DNA of 64,000 nucleotides from Catellatospora sp. IY07-71 (lineage in GTDB: Bacteria; Actinomycetota; Actinomycetes; Mycobacteriales; Micromonosporaceae), in assembly GCF_018326265.1 (NCBI RefSeq), contig NZ_AP023360.1, positions 4,497,501-4,561,500 on the forward strand. Direction: 5' to 3'. Below, one piece after another: positions 24,142 through 34,410 of this stretch. The notes under the pieces are model-generated. The model did not search any database. It saw only the letters and a program-made list of their open reading frames with translations, and had not been told where the DNA came from. Each line of letters opens with the position of its first letter. Position 1 is the first letter of the stretch. A program made the position numbers and the translations under genes.

Positions 24142-25014
24142 ATGCGGGGACGCCTTTTGGCCGGCACTGTGCTGGCCGCACTGCTGACGAATCTGGCGCT
24201 GGCGGGCTGCGCGCCCGGCCTGCCGTCGCAGGCGGACGGCAAGCTCGTCGACGACTGGGCCAAGATGGCCGCCGTCACGGGCTGGGAGCCGAAGGTGGGC
24301 GAGTGCCTCGGCGGCGCCCCGACGGAGGTGGCGATGCGCAGCGCGCCGATCGTCGACTGCGCGGAGACGCACTACGGCGAGGTCGTGCACGTGGGCACCG
24401 TCAAGACCGACAAGTACCCGGGCCCGGCGCAGAAGGCCGCGGCCCTGGCCGAGTGCGACGCCAAGGCCAAGGTCTACCTGGGCCGCCCGTGGGGCGAGGC
24501 CCGGCTGGAGCTGCGGGTGGCGTTCCCGCGCACCGGCACCTGGGAGAGCGGCGCCCGCTGGTTCCGCTGCGAGGTCGCCCAGATCAAGACCGCCGACGAC
24601 GACAGCAGCTTCACCACCCGCACGGGCAGCCTGAAGGGCGCCATCCCGGCCGCGCTGCTGGCCGGCTGCGTCTTCGTGCACAAGACCGGCGACGACATCT
24701 CCCAGATGGAGGACGTGCCGTGCAGCAAGGCGCACCACGCGGAGTATGTGGGCGTCTTCCGTGACACCGCCACCAGCCCGTACCCGACGTCCGACCGGCA
24801 GTGGAACCGCATCCACCGCGAGTGCGACAAGCTCACCGCCAAGTTCGTCGGCGTCAGCGTGAACCAGACGCTCTACTACGGCGGCATCGCCTCGGTCCGC
24901 GACAAGGACACCTGGGCGTCGGGCGACCACGCGGTGCGCTGCGCGATCTCGTTCGGCAAGAAGACCGTGAAGAAGTCGGTCCGCGGCAGCAAGGGCAAGG
25001 GCATCCCGCTCTGA
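24142..25014 (+). CDS. Septum-formation-family lipoprotein
   Basis: 290 residues from ATG 24142 (GGGAGGAC upstream). Signal peptide with lipobox LALAGC. Two similar domains of about 110 residues carry the cysteine pattern of the actinobacterial septum formation family: VGECLGG, VDCAETHYGEVVHVG, WFRCEV in the first and AGCVFVHK, VPCSKAHHAEYVGVF, VRCAI in the second. C-terminal tail is Lys-rich (KKTVKKSVRGSKGKG). Anchored to the outer face of the membrane; function in division is suggested only by the family name. Confidence 0.75.
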   Translation: MRGRLLAGTVLAALLTNLALAGCAPGLPSQADGKLVDDWAKMAAVTGWEPKVGECLGGAPTEVAMRSAPIVDCAETHYGEVVHVGTVKTDKYPGPAQKAAALAECDAKAKVYLGRPWGEARLELRVAFPRTGTWESGARWFRCEVAQIKTADDDSSFTTRTGSLKGAIPAALLAGCVFVHKTGDDISQMEDVPCSKAHHAEYVGVFRDTATSPYPTSDRQWNRIHRECDKLTAKFVGVSVNQTLYYGGIASVRDKDTWASGDHAVRCAISFGKKTVKKSVRGSKGKGIPL

Positions 25015-25035
25015 CCCGGTCGCCGTCCGGTGCCG

Positions 25036-26550
25036 TCACTGCCGGTCCGGTGGGTTGACCTCGAAGCCCTTCAGCTTCCCGGCCACCCCGTCGGACCGGC
25101 CTCCGCCGTATGTCGTGATCACGAGCGTCACGTTGGGCGGCATGGGCTGCCTGGCCGCGGCCGCCGCCTGCGCGTCGGCGATCGTCTGGCGCAGCTCGGC
25201 GATGTGCGGGACGTCGTCGTAGCGGGACCCGGCGATCTCCTGCGACACCTTGCCGAGGTTCGTGGCGAGGTTGTCCGTGAGGGCGGTAGAGCTGGTGACC
25301 GGCCGCTCGCTGCGCAGGTTCTTGTTGTCGACGAGGTGCACCTCCAGCTTGCCCCCCTCGGCCTTGAACGCGATCGCGTCGATGCCGGGCGCGTTCCAGC
25401 GGTGGCCCGCCTGGCCGCTGGGGCCGTCCAGCAGGTTCCAGCCCTTGCTGCCGTACGCGAAGGCCATGCTCTGCTCGCCGAGCACGCCGCGGGGCTCGGT
25501 CGGCGCGGTGCGGTACTCACCCGGCTGCGGCGTCGCCGTGGGCTCCCGGAAGACGAAGCCGGGCAGTTCCGCCGGCGCCGCGCGCTCGCCCGGCGCCTTC
25601 GCCCCGCGGGGCGGTTCGACCAGCCCGATCTCGGGACCGCGCGGGGTCGCCCGCGCCGCCTCGTGCCGGGCGCGCTGCTCGTAGACGTGCGGCACGGCCG
25701 CGCCCGCCATGTCGGTCACCAGGCTCGCGATCCGGCCGGCGGCGTACGCGCGCTGGTCGTCCAGGCCCATCCACTTGCTGATGGAGACGGTCAGCGGTGA
25801 CTCGGCGACGGCCGCCATCCGCTCCTGCCGCTCGTGCCGCGCCGCGTCCTCCTTGGTGCCCATCCGGCCCGTGCCATCCATGACCAGCTGCTCCTGACTG
25901 CCGTGGGGGACAGCGTGACGCCCGGTGCTGTCGAGGAAACCGCCCACCTTGTTGATCTGGTCGCCGGTCAGGCCGCGTGCCTTCAGCCCGTCCGGGTCGT
26001 CGCGGATCTGCCGGGCGAGCTGGTCGAGCCGGTCCTGCGGCACGTAGCGGCCCTCGGGAATATTCAGCGCCTTGTGGATGGCCTGGTCGACGGCGGGCGT
26101 CGGCTGTCGGTCGCGCGGGTCGTCGCCCAGCCGGGCGAACGCCAGGATGGTCGAGGCGGTCGGCATGTCCTTGCCGATCTGCATCGCCGCGTCGGGATGC
26201 TCGCGCAGGTAGGCACGGAAGTCGTTGACGGCGTTGCGGCTCATCCCGGCCGCGTCGCACGCCCCGCGGACCTGCTCCACGGTCAGCCGCGGCTCGGCGG
26301 GCCGGGCCGCCGCGTCGGGCGGGAGCACGTTCCGGATCCCCTTGTCGGCCAGCGCGGCGGACAGGTCGGCGCGGGCCTGCCCGATCGGCTTCGCCCCGTC
26401 GACCCGGGCCCAGCTCGGATCGGGCTGCTTGGCCGCGTCCGCGGCGCGGTTCTGCTCGTTGCGGTTGTTCCAGGCCGAGCTGTCGGGCGGTGGGACCGGC
26501 GGTGGCTTCTGCGCGGGGTTGTCGGCGGGGCGGCGAGGTACCTCATTCAC
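25036..26550 (-). CDS. Probable effector/toxin-like protein with PD-(D/E)xK-type C-terminus
   Basis: 504 residues from GTG 26550. The N-terminus is Pro-rich (NPAQKPPPVPPPDSSAW), the middle is helical and charged, and the C-terminal 120 residues look like a restriction-endonuclease fold: WNAPGIDAIAF, then LEVHLVDNKNL 17 residues on (D ... D-x-K). The same arrangement occurs in nuclease toxins of polymorphic systems. No signal peptide. Start overlaps the end of the HerA-like ATPase gene by 8 bp, so they are co-translated. The nuclease call is inference from two motif segments; alternative is a structural partner of the ATPase. Confidence 0.6.
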   Translation of the reverse strand: MNEVPRRPADNPAQKPPPVPPPDSSAWNNRNEQNRAADAAKQPDPSWARVDGAKPIGQARADLSAALADKGIRNVLPPDAAARPAEPRLTVEQVRGACDAAGMSRNAVNDFRAYLREHPDAAMQIGKDMPTASTILAFARLGDDPRDRQPTPAVDQAIHKALNIPEGRYVPQDRLDQLARQIRDDPDGLKARGLTGDQINKVGGFLDSTGRHAVPHGSQEQLVMDGTGRMGTKEDAARHERQERMAAVAESPLTVSISKWMGLDDQRAYAAGRIASLVTDMAGAAVPHVYEQRARHEAARATPRGPEIGLVEPPRGAKAPGERAAPAELPGFVFREPTATPQPGEYRTAPTEPRGVLGEQSMAFAYGSKGWNLLDGPSGQAGHRWNAPGIDAIAFKAEGGKLEVHLVDNKNLRSERPVTSSTALTDNLATNLGKVSQEIAGSRYDDVPHIAELRQTIADAQAAAAARQPMPPNVTLVITTYGGGRSDGVAGKLKGFEVNPPDRQ

Positions 26551-29488
26551 GGTGCTCTCCCTGGGTGGCCGGTGCGGGATCGGTGGCGCCGGGCTGATCG
26601 CCGGGCGGTGCGGCGGGGCCTCGGCCGGACAGCAGGTCGGGCAGCCATGCCGCGTCCAGCAGCACGGGCAGCGCCAGCTCGACGTGCCGGGTCCAGGCGG
26701 GGTCGGTGCGGGTCGCGCCGAGCGCGGTCTCCAGCGCGCTGGGCCGCAGCGCCCCGTACGCCACCAGGTCGCACGCGGCCACGTCGGCGTGCGCCAGGTC
26801 GCGCAGCGCGATCACGGCCGCGCGCTGCTCGCGGCGGGTCTCGCCGGGGATGCGGCGGCCGGTGTCGCGCTCCCAGGCGCCCGTGCGCGGATCGCGCGGC
26901 CCGTCGGCCGGCCCCTCCTCCAGGTACGCCTTGATGCCGACCCACCGGTACACGGCGGCCAGGTGCGCGTAGTCGTCGGCGGCGCACAGCCCGGCCACGG
27001 GTGTGCCGGTCAGCGCCGCCCGCAGCGCGTCCACGCAGTGACCGGCCAGGCCGTCGGGCGAGTGTCCCGGTCGCAGCGCGGCGGTGCGCACGGCTACCGC
27101 GCCGTCCACCGCGTGCGAGATGGCGCAGTCGACCTCCCGGGTCGGTTCGACGGCGAGCTGGAGCAGCTGATCCGGGTGGGCGGAGGGCGGCCGGTGCCCG
27201 GCCAGGTGCGCCACCACCACGGCCTCGGCCCACAGGGTGAGCCACGGGTGCCGGCGCAGCAGGCGCTGCGCCGTGCGCATGTCCAGCAGCGTGCAGGCCC
27301 GCGCGTGGCACTCCTGGCCGCAGGTCGGCGAGCGCCGCCCGGACAGCAGCGCCGCCGGGCCGGTGGTGTCGTGCGGGCGCTCCTCGACGTCGCTGCCGTC
27401 GGCCAGGCTCACCAGCAGCGGCCGGTCCATGCCGTCGGCGAACACCGCGGCCCGGCCGGGGGGCAGGCTGACGATCTGGCGGGACTGGTCCTCGTCGACG
27501 TTCATGGTGGCGCCGACGCTCTCCCGGTCGTCGGCGGCGGGCAGCCGGTGCACGATCTTCAGCGCGGTGTTCTTGACGACGTCGACGGCCAGCTTGCTCG
27601 GGATCTGCTCGACCACGATCAGGCCCTCGCCGTACGCGCGCACCTCGGCGAGCAGGGACGCGAACGCCTCGACGGCGTGCCGGGCGGGTCCGGCCGCGCC
27701 GGGTTCGGTGCGCCGCAGCAGCCGGTGCGCCTCCTCGATCACGGTGAGGTGGCTCAGCGGCATGCGACGCCCTCCGGCCTGCTTCGCCAGCACCCGCAGG
27801 TGCTCGGTGAGCCGCAGCAGGACCGCGCCGATGAAGAACGCCTTGTCCGCGTCGTCGCCGACGTCCTCGATCTCCATCACCACGTTGCGGGCGCGCAGCA
27901 GCGCGAAGTCCAGCGGGTGGCCGCCCTCGAAGAACCGGCCGGTGGTGCCCAGGCGCAGGCTGCCCAGCCGCACCTTGATGAAGCCGCGCACGTTGTCGGT
28001 GACCTCGCGGCCGTAGCCGATCTCGTCCACCACCGACTCGGCGACGCGCTGCAGGTCGCCGAGGGTGGGGTAGCGGGGCTCCGGGCCGGGGTGGGCGGGC
28101 GCGCCCAGGGTCAGGTCCCAGCCCAGCTCCTCGTAGCTGCGGGTGAGCGCGGCGGCGAGGAGCTGCGGGAACGGCTCCTGCGCCTCGAACGCGGCCAGGA
28201 ACAGCGAGCGCACCAGGTCCACATGGGTCTGCAGCGGGAAGTCCGGCGCCGGCCGCAGCGGGTTGAACCCGGCGGGCACGCCGCCCGGCTCGCCCGGCTT
28301 GAGCACGAGCACCTCGCCGCCCAGCTCGGCCAGCCGGGCCGCCATGCGGGCGTACTCGGCCTTGGCCGGTTCGATGACCAGCCAGGGCAGGCCCGCCCGG
28401 GTCGCCTCGGTGAGCAGGTGGCGTACGGTCTGCGACTTGCCCGCGCCGGTCGCGCCGCACACGAAGGTGTGCCGGTTGAGCACGTCGCGGGGCACCGTCA
28501 GCTCCCCGGCGGGCTGTCCGCCCTCGTCCAGCACCTGCCCGACGCCGATGCCGGGCCCCTCCCGCCGCTCCGCGGTGACGTCGAACGTGTGCGGCTCGAC
28601 CAGGTGCAGGCCGGGCATCTCCCGGCGCGGCGGCCGGGTCAGCGCGGCGAGCAGCTCGGTGCCCGCGGTGAACCCGGCTCCGGCGCGTACCGCCCCGGCG
28701 AGCAGCGCGGCGGGTCCGGCCGGGGCGAGGGTGTACGGCAGCCCGTCCAGCTCGGCCGCCGCGCACAGCAGACCCGCGACCGCCGCCGCGGCCGGCTCGC
28801 CGACCCCGCCGGCCAGCACCTGGATGTGCCATGCCCCGCCGTGCTGGGCGCGGCTCAGCTCGCGGTGGCGGGCCTGCGCGCGTTCCAGCTGGATGCGTTT
28901 CTCCTCGCCCACCTCGCCGCGGGTCAGCGGCAGGATGCCCGCGACGAGCCGGTCGAGTTCCTGCTTCACCTCGGCGGGCGGCAGCGGCCGGGCCAGCACC
29001 AGCCAGCCGAACGATCCCGGCAGGTGCCCGACGTGCTGGTCGAACGAGCCGCGGCGCAGCTGCGGGCGCTCCCGCGCCGAGTCCGCCGGGGCCCACAGCG
29101 CGTCCGGCCACGCCGCGCACGGCACCCAGTGCGGGAGCAGGCCCAGCAGGACGTCCAGCTCCGCCGGGGCGAGCCGGGCCGCCTCCGCGCCGGGCGGGAA
29201 CAGCACGGGGTGCGCCCGGCCGGAGCCGGTGCCCGGCGGCGCGCCGGTCGCGGGCGGGAAGCCGGGCCGCCCGCCGAGCACCACGTGCAGCCGGGGATCG
29301 TGCGGCACCCGCAGCCACGCCGTCGCGAGCCGCGCGTCCGGCCCGGCCGCCAGCAGCGTGGGGTGGGCGCCCGCCAGCGAGGCGGCGAGCGGGCCCAGCT
29401 CATCGCGGCGGCCCTCGGCGTCGTCGCGGCGCTCGCGCGGCGGGCGGGGCAGCCGGGTCAGCCGGTGCAGGTCGAAGTCGCCGAACAC
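26543..29488 (-). CDS. HerA/VirB4-like ATPase
   Basis: 981 residues from GTG 29488. An N-terminal region of about 330 residues without known motifs is followed by a DUF87/HerA ATPase core. Walker A is CGATGAGKS (about 345-352), a CATP-like WLVIEPAKAEY segment follows, Walker B is LTVIEEAH (about 580), and VEQIPSKLAVDVVKNTALKI is the distal motif typical of HerA and bacterial conjugation ATPases. A Cys-containing insert (CGQECHARACTLL) and a helical C-terminus follow. No membrane segments. It lies 4 bp after the membrane NTPase gene. Likely a hexameric motor; cargo (DNA or protein) is unknown. Confidence 0.82.
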   Translation of the reverse strand: MFGDFDLHRLTRLPRPPRERRDDAEGRRDELGPLAASLAGAHPTLLAAGPDARLATAWLRVPHDPRLHVVLGGRPGFPPATGAPPGTGSGRAHPVLFPPGAEAARLAPAELDVLLGLLPHWVPCAAWPDALWAPADSARERPQLRRGSFDQHVGHLPGSFGWLVLARPLPPAEVKQELDRLVAGILPLTRGEVGEEKRIQLERAQARHRELSRAQHGGAWHIQVLAGGVGEPAAAAVAGLLCAAAELDGLPYTLAPAGPAALLAGAVRAGAGFTAGTELLAALTRPPRREMPGLHLVEPHTFDVTAERREGPGIGVGQVLDEGGQPAGELTVPRDVLNRHTFVCGATGAGKSQTVRHLLTEATRAGLPWLVIEPAKAEYARMAARLAELGGEVLVLKPGEPGGVPAGFNPLRPAPDFPLQTHVDLVRSLFLAAFEAQEPFPQLLAAALTRSYEELGWDLTLGAPAHPGPEPRYPTLGDLQRVAESVVDEIGYGREVTDNVRGFIKVRLGSLRLGTTGRFFEGGHPLDFALLRARNVVMEIEDVGDDADKAFFIGAVLLRLTEHLRVLAKQAGGRRMPLSHLTVIEEAHRLLRRTEPGAAGPARHAVEAFASLLAEVRAYGEGLIVVEQIPSKLAVDVVKNTALKIVHRLPAADDRESVGATMNVDEDQSRQIVSLPPGRAAVFADGMDRPLLVSLADGSDVEERPHDTTGPAALLSGRRSPTCGQECHARACTLLDMRTAQRLLRRHPWLTLWAEAVVVAHLAGHRPPSAHPDQLLQLAVEPTREVDCAISHAVDGAVAVRTAALRPGHSPDGLAGHCVDALRAALTGTPVAGLCAADDYAHLAAVYRWVGIKAYLEEGPADGPRDPRTGAWERDTGRRIPGETRREQRAAVIALRDLAHADVAACDLVAYGALRPSALETALGATRTDPAWTRHVELALPVLLDAAWLPDLLSGRGPAAPPGDQPGATDPAPATQGEHRE

Positions 29489-29492
29489 GTCG

Positions 29493-31706
29493 TCACCGTG
29501 CCTTCGGCGCGAGGGAGACCCGGTCCAGCAGGCAGATGCCCGGGTTGCTGTCGGCGAGCACCACCTGCCGCCCGTGGCCGGAGTTGTCCACCAGGAAGAA
29601 CGCCGTCTCCGGCAGGTTGAGGACCTCCTGCGGGTCGACGGTGAACTCGTACACCCGCTGCGAGCTGGTCGAGGTGCTGATGCTCTCGCCGGCCGACCAG
29701 TTGCGGGTGCCGGTCCACACGTGACCGCGTGAGTCCGACAGCCCCGTGTCCTTGCCGGGACGCCCGCCGGACCGGCGGCTGGTGTTGTCGCTGTGGCCGG
29801 TGTTGGCCGCGAAGCTGTCGCCGCCGCCGTCCGAGAACGACCGGCCCACCTGCCGGGTGACCGCGTGCAGCACGAATCGGTGCTCGCGCCCGATGAACTC
29901 GGCGGCGACCGCCGCGTCGCGGTGGTTGTACATCTTCATCAGGCACACCACGCCGCCCGTGCCCGCGGTCCGCTCCAGGTCGCCCTGCGGCTGGTCGATC
30001 ATGAGCAGCAGCCGTACGCCGGCCGACCGGGCCTGGCTGGACAGCCGCTGCAGCGCCGCAGCGCCGAGGTGGTCCGCGCCCGCCACGATGAGGAACCCGG
30101 TCAGCCGCCCGTCGGCCATGGCCCGCTCGGCGAGCTGCACCAGCAGCCGGTCGACCAGATGTTTGCGCTCGTCGTGGCCGCCCGCCGTGGACACGATGGT
30201 GACCTGGTCGGATGACCACAGGGTGCCGCCCCCGCCGGTCGCGGGCGCGAGCCGGTCGAGCATGGCCAGCTGCGACTGGAGCAGCATCAGCTGCCGGGCG
30301 CTCCAGTCGCCCCGGTCGAGTTCGCCGACCTGCCCGACCAGCACGCCGACCTCGTCGGCGGTGAGCAGGTCCGGAGCCGGGTTCTGCCGCAGCACCTGCA
30401 CCGCCGCGGCCAGCCGGGCGAAGGTGAGGCGGGCGCCGAGCGCGGCGGCGGCCCGGCCGAGCGCGTCCACGGTGAACGCCCACTCCTGCCGATGGTCGCC
30501 CTGCTCCTGGTTGCGCAGCGCGTCGGCGAGCGTCTGCGCCACCTCAGCGGACCGCAGCCCGTGCAGCAGGTCCAGGCCGGGCACACCGTCGGCGCGCAGG
30601 TCGGTGAGCCGGGCCCCGCGGCCCGCCGACCGGGTCACCTGGGCCAGGTTGCCGCCGACGTCCTGGCCGGTCAGGTCCAGCACGGTGAGCCGCTGGTCCT
30701 TGGCGACCAGGGACGCGCCGAGCGTGGTGAGCAGGCTGGCCCAGCCGTTGCGGTGCGGGTCGCCGCCGAACACGTCGATGCGGGTCGGCTCGGACAGCGG
30801 GTGCACCGGATACCACAGCGGCCCCGCCGCGCGGCGGGTCGCCTCCCGCGCGGCCTGCGCCTCCGCCTCGCGCAGCCGGCGTACGGCGTCGTTCCAGCCC
30901 CGCTCGGCCTGCCGGTGCCGGTCCAGCTCGGACTTCCGGTAGGCGAGGTAGGGCTGCTCGAAGTCGGCGATGGCGCGGGTGGCGTAACGCAGGCCGCCGA
31001 TCGCGTTGGACAGCCCCGCCAGGATCATCACGCCCGCCAGCACCGCCACGGCCAGCGCGACCTTGCGCCCGTCGTCGCCCAGGTCGTCGAGCGTGTCCTG
31101 GATCGGCTCCTGGTACGCGGTGTACGCCACCGCCAGGAAGGCCAGCGCGCACAGCCGGAGGACCAGCTTGGACCGGGCCTTGGCGCGGGCGGCGCGCAGC
31201 GCGGAGCTGTCCGGCCGGGGCGGCTCCTGCCACAGCGGCCGCTCGCCGGGCTCGGGCAGCTCCGGTTCGGCCGCCACGGCCACCTCGGCGGCCTGCCAGC
31301 CCCACCGCGCCGGGATGGTCATCAGCCGCTGCGCCAGCTCCTGCGACCAGTACGGCGCGTCAGCGGGGGCGCCCGCGGGCCGGTAGGCCGTCGTGGTCCC
31401 CGCCCCGCCGGCCGACCCGGTCGTGGTGCGGGCCGTGCCCGGCGAGGTGCGGGGCGGTCCGGACGAGGCCGCGGAGGTCCCGGCGCCCGCGGCGGATGCC
31501 GCGCGGCTCCCGCTGCCGCGGGCGTCGCGGTGCCGCTTGGCCGCGGCGTACCCGGCGGCACGCGCCCCCGCCTGGTCCGCGCCCGTGGCCGCGGCGGCGG
31601 CGGCGGCGACGGCCGCCTCGATCTCCGCGCCGTCGCCGCTGACCAGCGCGTCCGAGAAGTGGCGCAGCCAGGCCGCGCGATCGTTGGTCCACTGCTGACC
31701 GGTCAC
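29493..31706 (-). CDS. Membrane-anchored coupling-protein-like NTPase with degenerate P-loop
   Basis: 737 residues from GTG 31706. An Ala/Gly/Ser-rich N-terminus (residues 1-115) is followed by two transmembrane helices (LVLRLCALAFLAVAYTAY; VALAVAVLAGVMILAGL) and an FtsK/TraD-like domain beginning RIDVFGGDPHRNGWASLL. This occupies the Walker A position but has no Lys. LTGFLIVAGADHLG occupies the Walker B position. The C-terminal segment, Ser/Gly-rich with RVYEFTVDPQEVLNLPETAF, is typical of type IV coupling proteins. First gene of the three-gene operon; probably the membrane platform for the HerA-like motor. Confidence 0.7.
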   Translation of the reverse strand: MTGQQWTNDRAAWLRHFSDALVSGDGAEIEAAVAAAAAAATGADQAGARAAGYAAAKRHRDARGSGSRAASAAGAGTSAASSGPPRTSPGTARTTTGSAGGAGTTTAYRPAGAPADAPYWSQELAQRLMTIPARWGWQAAEVAVAAEPELPEPGERPLWQEPPRPDSSALRAARAKARSKLVLRLCALAFLAVAYTAYQEPIQDTLDDLGDDGRKVALAVAVLAGVMILAGLSNAIGGLRYATRAIADFEQPYLAYRKSELDRHRQAERGWNDAVRRLREAEAQAAREATRRAAGPLWYPVHPLSEPTRIDVFGGDPHRNGWASLLTTLGASLVAKDQRLTVLDLTGQDVGGNLAQVTRSAGRGARLTDLRADGVPGLDLLHGLRSAEVAQTLADALRNQEQGDHRQEWAFTVDALGRAAAALGARLTFARLAAAVQVLRQNPAPDLLTADEVGVLVGQVGELDRGDWSARQLMLLQSQLAMLDRLAPATGGGGTLWSSDQVTIVSTAGGHDERKHLVDRLLVQLAERAMADGRLTGFLIVAGADHLGAAALQRLSSQARSAGVRLLLMIDQPQGDLERTAGTGGVVCLMKMYNHRDAAVAAEFIGREHRFVLHAVTRQVGRSFSDGGGDSFAANTGHSDNTSRRSGGRPGKDTGLSDSRGHVWTGTRNWSAGESISTSTSSQRVYEFTVDPQEVLNLPETAFFLVDNSGHGRQVVLADSNPGICLLDRVSLAPKAR

Positions 31707-31822
31707 CTCGTGCCACCTTCCCCGGGGCGGCGGTCACCGGCCCCGACAGGGGAGAGGAGGCGGCGGGCGGCCGCTGGATACATCGCCGGGGACCCGCCGG
31801 CGTGGACGGTCCCCGGTGCCGG

Positions 31823-32572
31823 TCAGGGCAACAGCATCCGGGACAGCCGCCGGGACGCGATCCAGCCGCCGGCCAGGCCCATCACCAGCAGGTATCCCAC
31901 CGCGACGAGCATGCCGGGCCCGAGCCGCCCCGTGGTGAGCCCGCGCAGCAGCTCGATGCTCTGGTAGAGCGGGAGCGCGGCGACCACCGGCCGCAGCACC
32001 TCCGGGTACACCGACAGCGGGTAGAACGTGGTCGCGAACAGGAACATCGGCAGCATCACCAGCTGCAGGTACTGCTGGTGGTGGAACTCGCGGATGACGG
32101 TGATCGCGGCCATGCCCGCGGCCGAGAAGGCGTACGCGATCAGCACGCAGGCGGGCAGTGCGAGCAGCGCCCACCACGAGCGCACCATCCCGAACCCCGC
32201 GATCACGACGAGGAAGCAGGCCGCGGACAGGGTGCCGCGCAGCACCGACGCGGCGATCTCGCCGTACGTGATGTCGCGCACCGTCAGCGGCGTGGTGACG
32301 ATCGCGTCGTAGAAGCGCTCGAAGCGCAGCCGCCACCACACCGACCCGGTGGTCTCGCTGATCGCGCTGTTCATGGCCGAGGTGGCCAGCAGCGCCGGGG
32401 CGACGAACGCCGCGTACGTCGCCGAGCCGCCCTCGATGAGCTGCCCGATGCCGACGCCGATGGACATCAGGTAGAGGAACGGCTCGAAGACCCCGTTGAC
32501 GGCGAGGTTCCACGGGCGGCCCTTGCGCAGCACCCACAGGTGCCGCAGGACGATCAGGTGTGCTGCGGGCAT
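31823..32572 (-). CDS. ABC-2 type transporter permease
   Basis: 249 residues from ATG 32572. Six transmembrane helices and the ABC-2 pattern (NGVFEPFLYLMSIGVGIGQL; TTGSVWWRLRFERFYDAIVT, then TPLTVRDI). Works with the second permease (32584-33372) and the ATPase (33372-34325), with which it forms an operon separated by only 11 bp and an overlap. Substrate unknown; a DrrAB-like drug or lipid exporter is likely. Confidence 0.88.
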   Translation of the reverse strand: MPAAHLIVLRHLWVLRKGRPWNLAVNGVFEPFLYLMSIGVGIGQLIEGGSATYAAFVAPALLATSAMNSAISETTGSVWWRLRFERFYDAIVTTPLTVRDITYGEIAASVLRGTLSAACFLVVIAGFGMVRSWWALLALPACVLIAYAFSAAGMAAITVIREFHHQQYLQLVMLPMFLFATTFYPLSVYPEVLRPVVAALPLYQSIELLRGLTTGRLGPGMLVAVGYLLVMGLAGGWIASRRLSRMLLP

Positions 32573-32583
32573 CACGGCCCCTC

Positions 32584-33371
32584 TCACGGGCGCAGGTGGC
32601 GGCGGAAGTTGCGCCGGGCCACGAGGTAGCCCGCGAGCGCCATGACGGACAGGTAGACGACGTGCCCGAGGCTGCCCGCCCAGGTGGCGGTGCCGAGGGT
32701 GAGCGTGCGGCACAGCTGCACGCCGTGCCACAGCGGCGTGAGCGCGACCAGGTGCCGCAGCGCCTCCGGCAGCTGGGCGGTGGCGAAGAACGTGCCGGAG
32801 AACAGGTACAGCGGCATCACCACCCACTTGAACAGCGTCTGCACGGGGCGTACGTCGGGCAGCGTCACCGCCCACGCGGTCACCGGCATGGCGAAGGCGA
32901 ACCCGGTGAGCGTCGCGGCGGGCAGCGCCAGCAGGGCCAGCGGCGACGCCGCCACCCCGAACGCGAACATCACCGCGCAGAACGCGGCCGCGCCGATGGC
33001 GACCTTGACGGCCATGAACAGCGCGTGCCCGTGCAGCACGTCGACCGGTTCGAGCGGCGTCGCCACCGCGACCGGGTAGGCCCGGCCGGGCATGCGGTGG
33101 TAGCTGACCGGGAACGCCGACTCGATCATGCCGTTCTGCATCGACGCGGCGGCGAGCATGCCGGGGGCGAAGAACGCCAGGTAGCTCACCCCGCCCAGGG
33201 TGGCGTTGCCGGAACCGACCAGGGTGCCCAGCCCGGCGCCGATCGCGACCAGGAACAGCAGCGGGTTGGCCACGCTGATGACGATGGTGCCCTTCCAGTT
33301 GCGCCGGTAGTGCAGCCAGAGATAGCGGTAGAAGCGCAGGGCCATGCCCGGCGCGACGGCGGTGGTCGTCA

Positions 33372-33372
<1 letters not shown>
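32584..33372 (-). CDS. ABC-2 type transporter permease
   Basis: 262 residues from ATG 33372, overlapping the ATPase stop (ATGA). Six hydrophobic helices and the same ABC-2 features (ANPLLFLVAIGAGLGTLVG; GMIESAFPVSYHRMPGRAYP, then VAVATPLEPVDV). The two permeases are similar enough to form a heterodimer. Confidence 0.88.
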
Positions 33373-34325
<953 letters not shown>

Positions 34326-34410
34326 GGCCGCCAGCGTATGAACTGGACGACACGTCCGCAAGAAATATACTTCCGTGCGGCCTCCGCTTGCACAGTTCCG
34401 CAAACCAGTG

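Noticed and set aside
26225-29620. A long open plus-strand frame (over 1100 codons) opposite the HerA-like ATPase gene
   Set aside because: Translation is rich in Arg, Gly and Ala and shows no domains, while the minus strand gives a complete ATPase with all motifs. It is a by-product of high GC at third positions.
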